Positions 61,678 to 64,000 of a stretch of 64,000 bases of DNA are shown here, piece by piece (within the stretch, counting starts at the first letter, position 1; each line of letters begins with the position of its first letter). A program made the translations under genes and the position numbers. Origin of the DNA: Streptomyces sp. P3 (GTDB lineage: Bacteria; Actinomycetota; Actinomycetes; Streptomycetales; Streptomycetaceae). The notes under the pieces were generated by a model, which was given only the letters and a program-made list of their open reading frames with translations, was not told where the DNA came from and searched no databases. The stretch covers positions 5,969,501 to 6,033,500 of the forward strand of contig JAFEKX020000001.1 of the NCBI GenBank assembly GCA_016893485.2, given 5' to 3'.

Positions 61678-62632
61678 ATGCGCACTCGTACGGCATACTC
61701 CGTGGCCGCGGTGACGTCCCTCGCCCTGCTCTCGGGCTGCGGCGCCGCCGACATGACCAAGCAGGCCTCGCCCTTCGCCAACGCGCAGGGCGCCAGGACC
61801 GTGACCCTCTCCGTCCAGTCCTGGGTGGGCGCACAGGCCAACGTGGCTGTCGCGCAGTACCTGTTGGAGCACAAGCTCGGCTACCGCGTCGACACCGTCC
61901 AGGTCGACGAGGTCCCCGCCTGGGACGCGCTCAGCCAGGGCCGGGTCGACGCGATCCTGGAGGACTGGGGCCACCCGACCAGGAGAAGCGCTACGTCGAC
62001 GACAAGAGGACGATCACGCGCGCAGGCGGCCTCGGCGTCACCGGACACATCGGCTGGTACGTCCCGACCTACCTGGTCAAGCAGCACCCCGACATCACCG
62101 ACTGGAAGAACCTCAACAAGTACTCCTCGCTGTTCCGCACCGCCGAGAGCGGCAGCAAGGGCCAGTTGATGGACGGCTCGCCCTCCTACGTCACCAACGA
62201 CAAGGCCCTGGTGACGAACCTGAAGCTGAACTACCAGGTGGTCTTCGCCGGTTCGGAGGCCGCGCAGATCACCCAGATGAAGCAGTTCGCCAAGGAGAAG
62301 AAGCCCTTCCTCACCTACTGGTACGCCCCCAGTGGCTGTTCAAGAAGGTCCCCATGACGGAGGTCGAACTCCCCGCCTACAAGGAGGGGTGCGACGCCGA
62401 CGCCGCCAAGGTCGCCTGCGCCTACCCCCACACCCCGCTGCAGAAGTACCTCAACACGGACTTCGCGAAGAAGGTCGGCAAGGCGGCGGCCTTCCTGAAG
62501 AAGTTCACGTGGACGACCGAGGACCAGAACGAGGTCTCCCTGATGATCGCCGACCAGAAACTCTCCCCGGCCGACGCCGCGAAGAAGTGGGTGGACGGCC
62601 ACCCCGCCACCTGGAAGGCCTGGCTGTCCTGA
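61678..62632 (+). CDS. Glycine betaine-type ABC binding lipoprotein (frameshifted)
   Basis: A lipoprotein of about 318 residues. The lipobox is LLSGC with Cys21. The mature protein is an OpuAC-type solute-binding protein: TVTLSVQSWVGAQANVAVAQYLLE, VDAILEDWGHP, TGHIGWYVPTYLVKQHPD, and MTEVELPAY with several Trp/Tyr that may form an aromatic quaternary-ammonium box. Two Cs are missing near 61975 and 62327. It follows the permease stop by one base, completing the operon, and its stop lies six bases from the convergent PEP-mutase-like gene. Confidence 0.92.
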
Positions 62633-62638
62633 CCCCGC

Positions 62639-63364
62639 TCACGGCTTCAGCTCTACGGCCCTCTCCTCGAGCGCGAGTGCCGTCCAGCGCTGGAGCCCCG
62701 GCCCGAACGTGACGCGGGTGGCCCCGAGTTCACCGAGTGCGGTGGGCGAGGGGCCCTCGCCGTCCAGCCGGGCCAGCACGTTGACCGGACCCTGGATACC
62801 GGACCGCAGCAACGGCAGCACCTCCGCCGGAGCCATGATCGGATAGACGCAGTCGGCCCCCGCCGCGACATACAACGCGGCCCGCTCGATGGCCCGTTCG
62901 GGATCACCGTCACCGTGCAGGAAGACGTCGACCCGCGCGTTGACGAACAACCGGTCCGCCGCCACCGACCGCACCTCCGCCAGCCACTCCGCGTGCCGCC
63001 GCGGGTCCTTGAGCACCCCGTCCTCGGAGTCCTCGAGATTGCACCCGACCGCCCCCGCCTCCACCAGCCGCTCCACCAGCTCCTTCGGCGCGAGCCCGTA
63101 TCCACCCTCGACATCGGCGGACACCGGCACGTCCACGGCCCGCACGATCCGCGCGACCGCCGCGAACATCTCGTCCGCCGGCGTCGCCCCGTCCTCGTAC
63201 CCCAGCGACGCCGCGACCCCGGCACTGGGCGTCGCGAGCGCCGGGAACCCGGCGGCCACCAACGCCCGCGCACTCGCCGCGTCCCACGGCCCGGGCAGCA
63301 CCAGCGGATCACCGGGCTGCCGCCGCCGATGCAGACTCCGGAACAGCTCGACCTTGCCACTCAC
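62639..63364 (-). CDS. Isocitrate lyase/PEP mutase family protein
   Basis: An intact 241-residue protein starting at GTG 63364. Motifs: LVLPGPWDAASARALVAAGFPALATPSAG, metal/substrate region PVSADVEGGYG, GCNLEDS, and ARVDVFLHGDGD. The catalytic KKCGH loop of true isocitrate lyases is absent, as is normal for PEP-mutase-like members that handle small oxo-acids or are uncharacterised. Its start overlaps the stop of the upstream AhpD-like gene (GTGA), so these minus-strand genes form an operon. Confidence 0.9.
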   Translation of the reverse strand: MSGKVELFRSLHRRRQPGDPLVLPGPWDAASARALVAAGFPALATPSAGVAASLGYEDGATPADEMFAAVARIVRAVDVPVSADVEGGYGLAPKELVERLVEAGAVGCNLEDSEDGVLKDPRRHAEWLAEVRSVAADRLFVNARVDVFLHGDGDPERAIERAALYVAAGADCVYPIMAPAEVLPLLRSGIQGPVNVLARLDGEGPSPTALGELGATRVTFGPGLQRWTALALEERAVELKP

Positions 63365-63806
63365 GGCTGGTAACCCCCAGGTTCGATACGGCGGCTGACC
63401 ATCACCCGGTTCCAGTTGTTGATGGCGGTGATCAGCCCGATGAGATGAGCGAGTTGACGGTCGTCGAAGTGCGCGGCGGCTCTCGCGTACACCGCGTCCG
63501 GCACGAACCCTCCGCCAACACCGTGACCGCCTCGGTCAGTGCGAGCGCGGCCCGCTCCCGCTCGTCGAAGACGTCCTCGGCCTCCTCCCAGGACGCCAGC
63601 AGATCCAACTGCCCCTCACTCACCCCGAGTTCACGCGCCACCCCGAGATGCATGTCCAGGCAGAACGCGCAGTGGTTGAGCTGCGAGGCACGGATCACGA
63701 CGAGTTCGGCGAGCGCGGGATCGCCCAGCCCCCTCTTCGCGGCGGCGCTGACCGAGGACAGCGCCCGCCCGACCTCACGGTCCAACAGCCGCGTCCGCAC
63801 GGTCAC
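63361..63806 (-). CDS. Carboxymuconolactone decarboxylase/AhpD-like protein (frameshifted)
   Basis: A protein of about 149 residues. The active-site motif is LNHCAFCLDMHLGVARELG (Cys-x-x-Cys and the following His), preceded by LAELVVIRASQ. The C-terminal part after an indel near 63500 reads LAHLIGLITAINNWNRVMVS and ends GGYQP. AhpD-like proteins are thiol antioxidants or unknown oxidoreductases. GTG 63806 overlaps the stop of the next paralogue, and its own stop overlaps the PEP-mutase-like start. Confidence 0.88.
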
Positions 63807-64000
63807 TTGTACTGTCCGGCCTTGTAGTGCCCCGGCACCATCCGCGTACTCACACCGAACCGGTTCCACGCGTTGATCACCGTGATCGCGGCGATCAACT
63901 GCGCCAGCTCGGCCTCCTCGAACTGCTCGGCCGCCCGCTCGTACACCTCGTCCGGCACAAAAGCCTGGGAGGTGCCCCCAGTGAGCACGGTGACCGCCTC
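63803..64000 (-). CDS. Second AhpD-like protein, N-terminus beyond window
   Basis: Only the last 65 residues are present (AVTVLTGGTSQAFVPDEVYERAAEQFEEAELAQL, AAITVINAWNRFGVS, ending GHYKAGQYK). They match the C-terminus of the neighbouring AhpD-like paralogue (ITAINNWNR versus ITVINAWNR), so a tandem pair is visible. The CxxC motif lies outside the window. Its stop is coupled by GTGA to the downstream gene. Confidence 0.82.
   Translation of the reverse strand, partial: EAVTVLTGGTSQAFVPDEVYERAAEQFEEAELAQLIAAITVINAWNRFGVSTRMVPGHYKAGQYK

Overview
The window is high-GC (about 72 percent) actinobacterial chromosome and looks like Streptomyces. Evidence: GTG/TTG starts, G/C-biased third codon positions, and families typical of the genus (XRE-DUF5753 with DUF397, DUF2690, DUF5955, DUF6350, PspC kinases, IcmB). 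The order pcrA, M23 peptidase, lipase, icmB, sucCD, purNH, folD, mdh matches, from memory, the SCO479x-SCO483x core region of S. coelicolor. No rRNA, tRNA, CRISPR, phage or IS element was seen.

Layout. 1-7.4 kb: a DoxX fragment, a divergent PspC envelope-stress locus (LiaF-like protein versus PspC-histidine kinase and LuxR regulator), an NlpC/P60 hydrolase and membrane proteins. 7.5-14.8 kb: a second NlpC/P60 protein, pcrA, an M23 endopeptidase, a lipase and icmB. 14.9-23.1 kb: a divergent set of SWIM zinc-finger and DUF5691 proteins (minus strand) facing MoxR AAA+ ATPase, DUF5682, a 49-residue ORF and a vWA protein (plus strand). 23.2-33.8 kb: a secreted Pro-rich protein, sucCD, an HTH membrane regulator, a DUF6350 protein and purNH. 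33.8-38.2 kb: an RsbW-like ATPase, XRE/DUF397 genes, a small secreted protein, VOC and SDR enzymes. 38.2-47.2 kb: a secreted GH78 alpha-L-rhamnosidase, RDD protein, folD, two XRE membrane proteins and mdh. 47.3-55.2 kb: a SIP flavoprotein, MFS exporter with LysR regulator, MarR-GNAT fusion, a membrane protein with a DUF5955 partner and a Gly/Ser repeat protein. 55.4-62.6 kb: an osmoprotectant operon (aldehyde dehydrogenase, GMC oxidoreductase, ABC ATPase, double permease, binding lipoprotein). 62.6-64 kb: a PEP-mutase-like protein and two AhpD-like proteins.

The most interesting region is 14.9-23.1 kb. Both sides of the divergent intergenic region carry a TTGTCAGTG-N8-TAnnnT type element, the DNA-damage promoter class known as RecA-NDp/PafBC. 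An identical architecture precedes pcrA, a repair helicase. I infer a damage-inducible chaperone/hydrolase system of unknown function.

A major caution: roughly 30 of about 54 genes, including pcrA, purH and icmB, are split by small indels, most of them at runs of C or G. This looks like consensus sequencing error, so I annotate them as single genes and give approximate shift positions.
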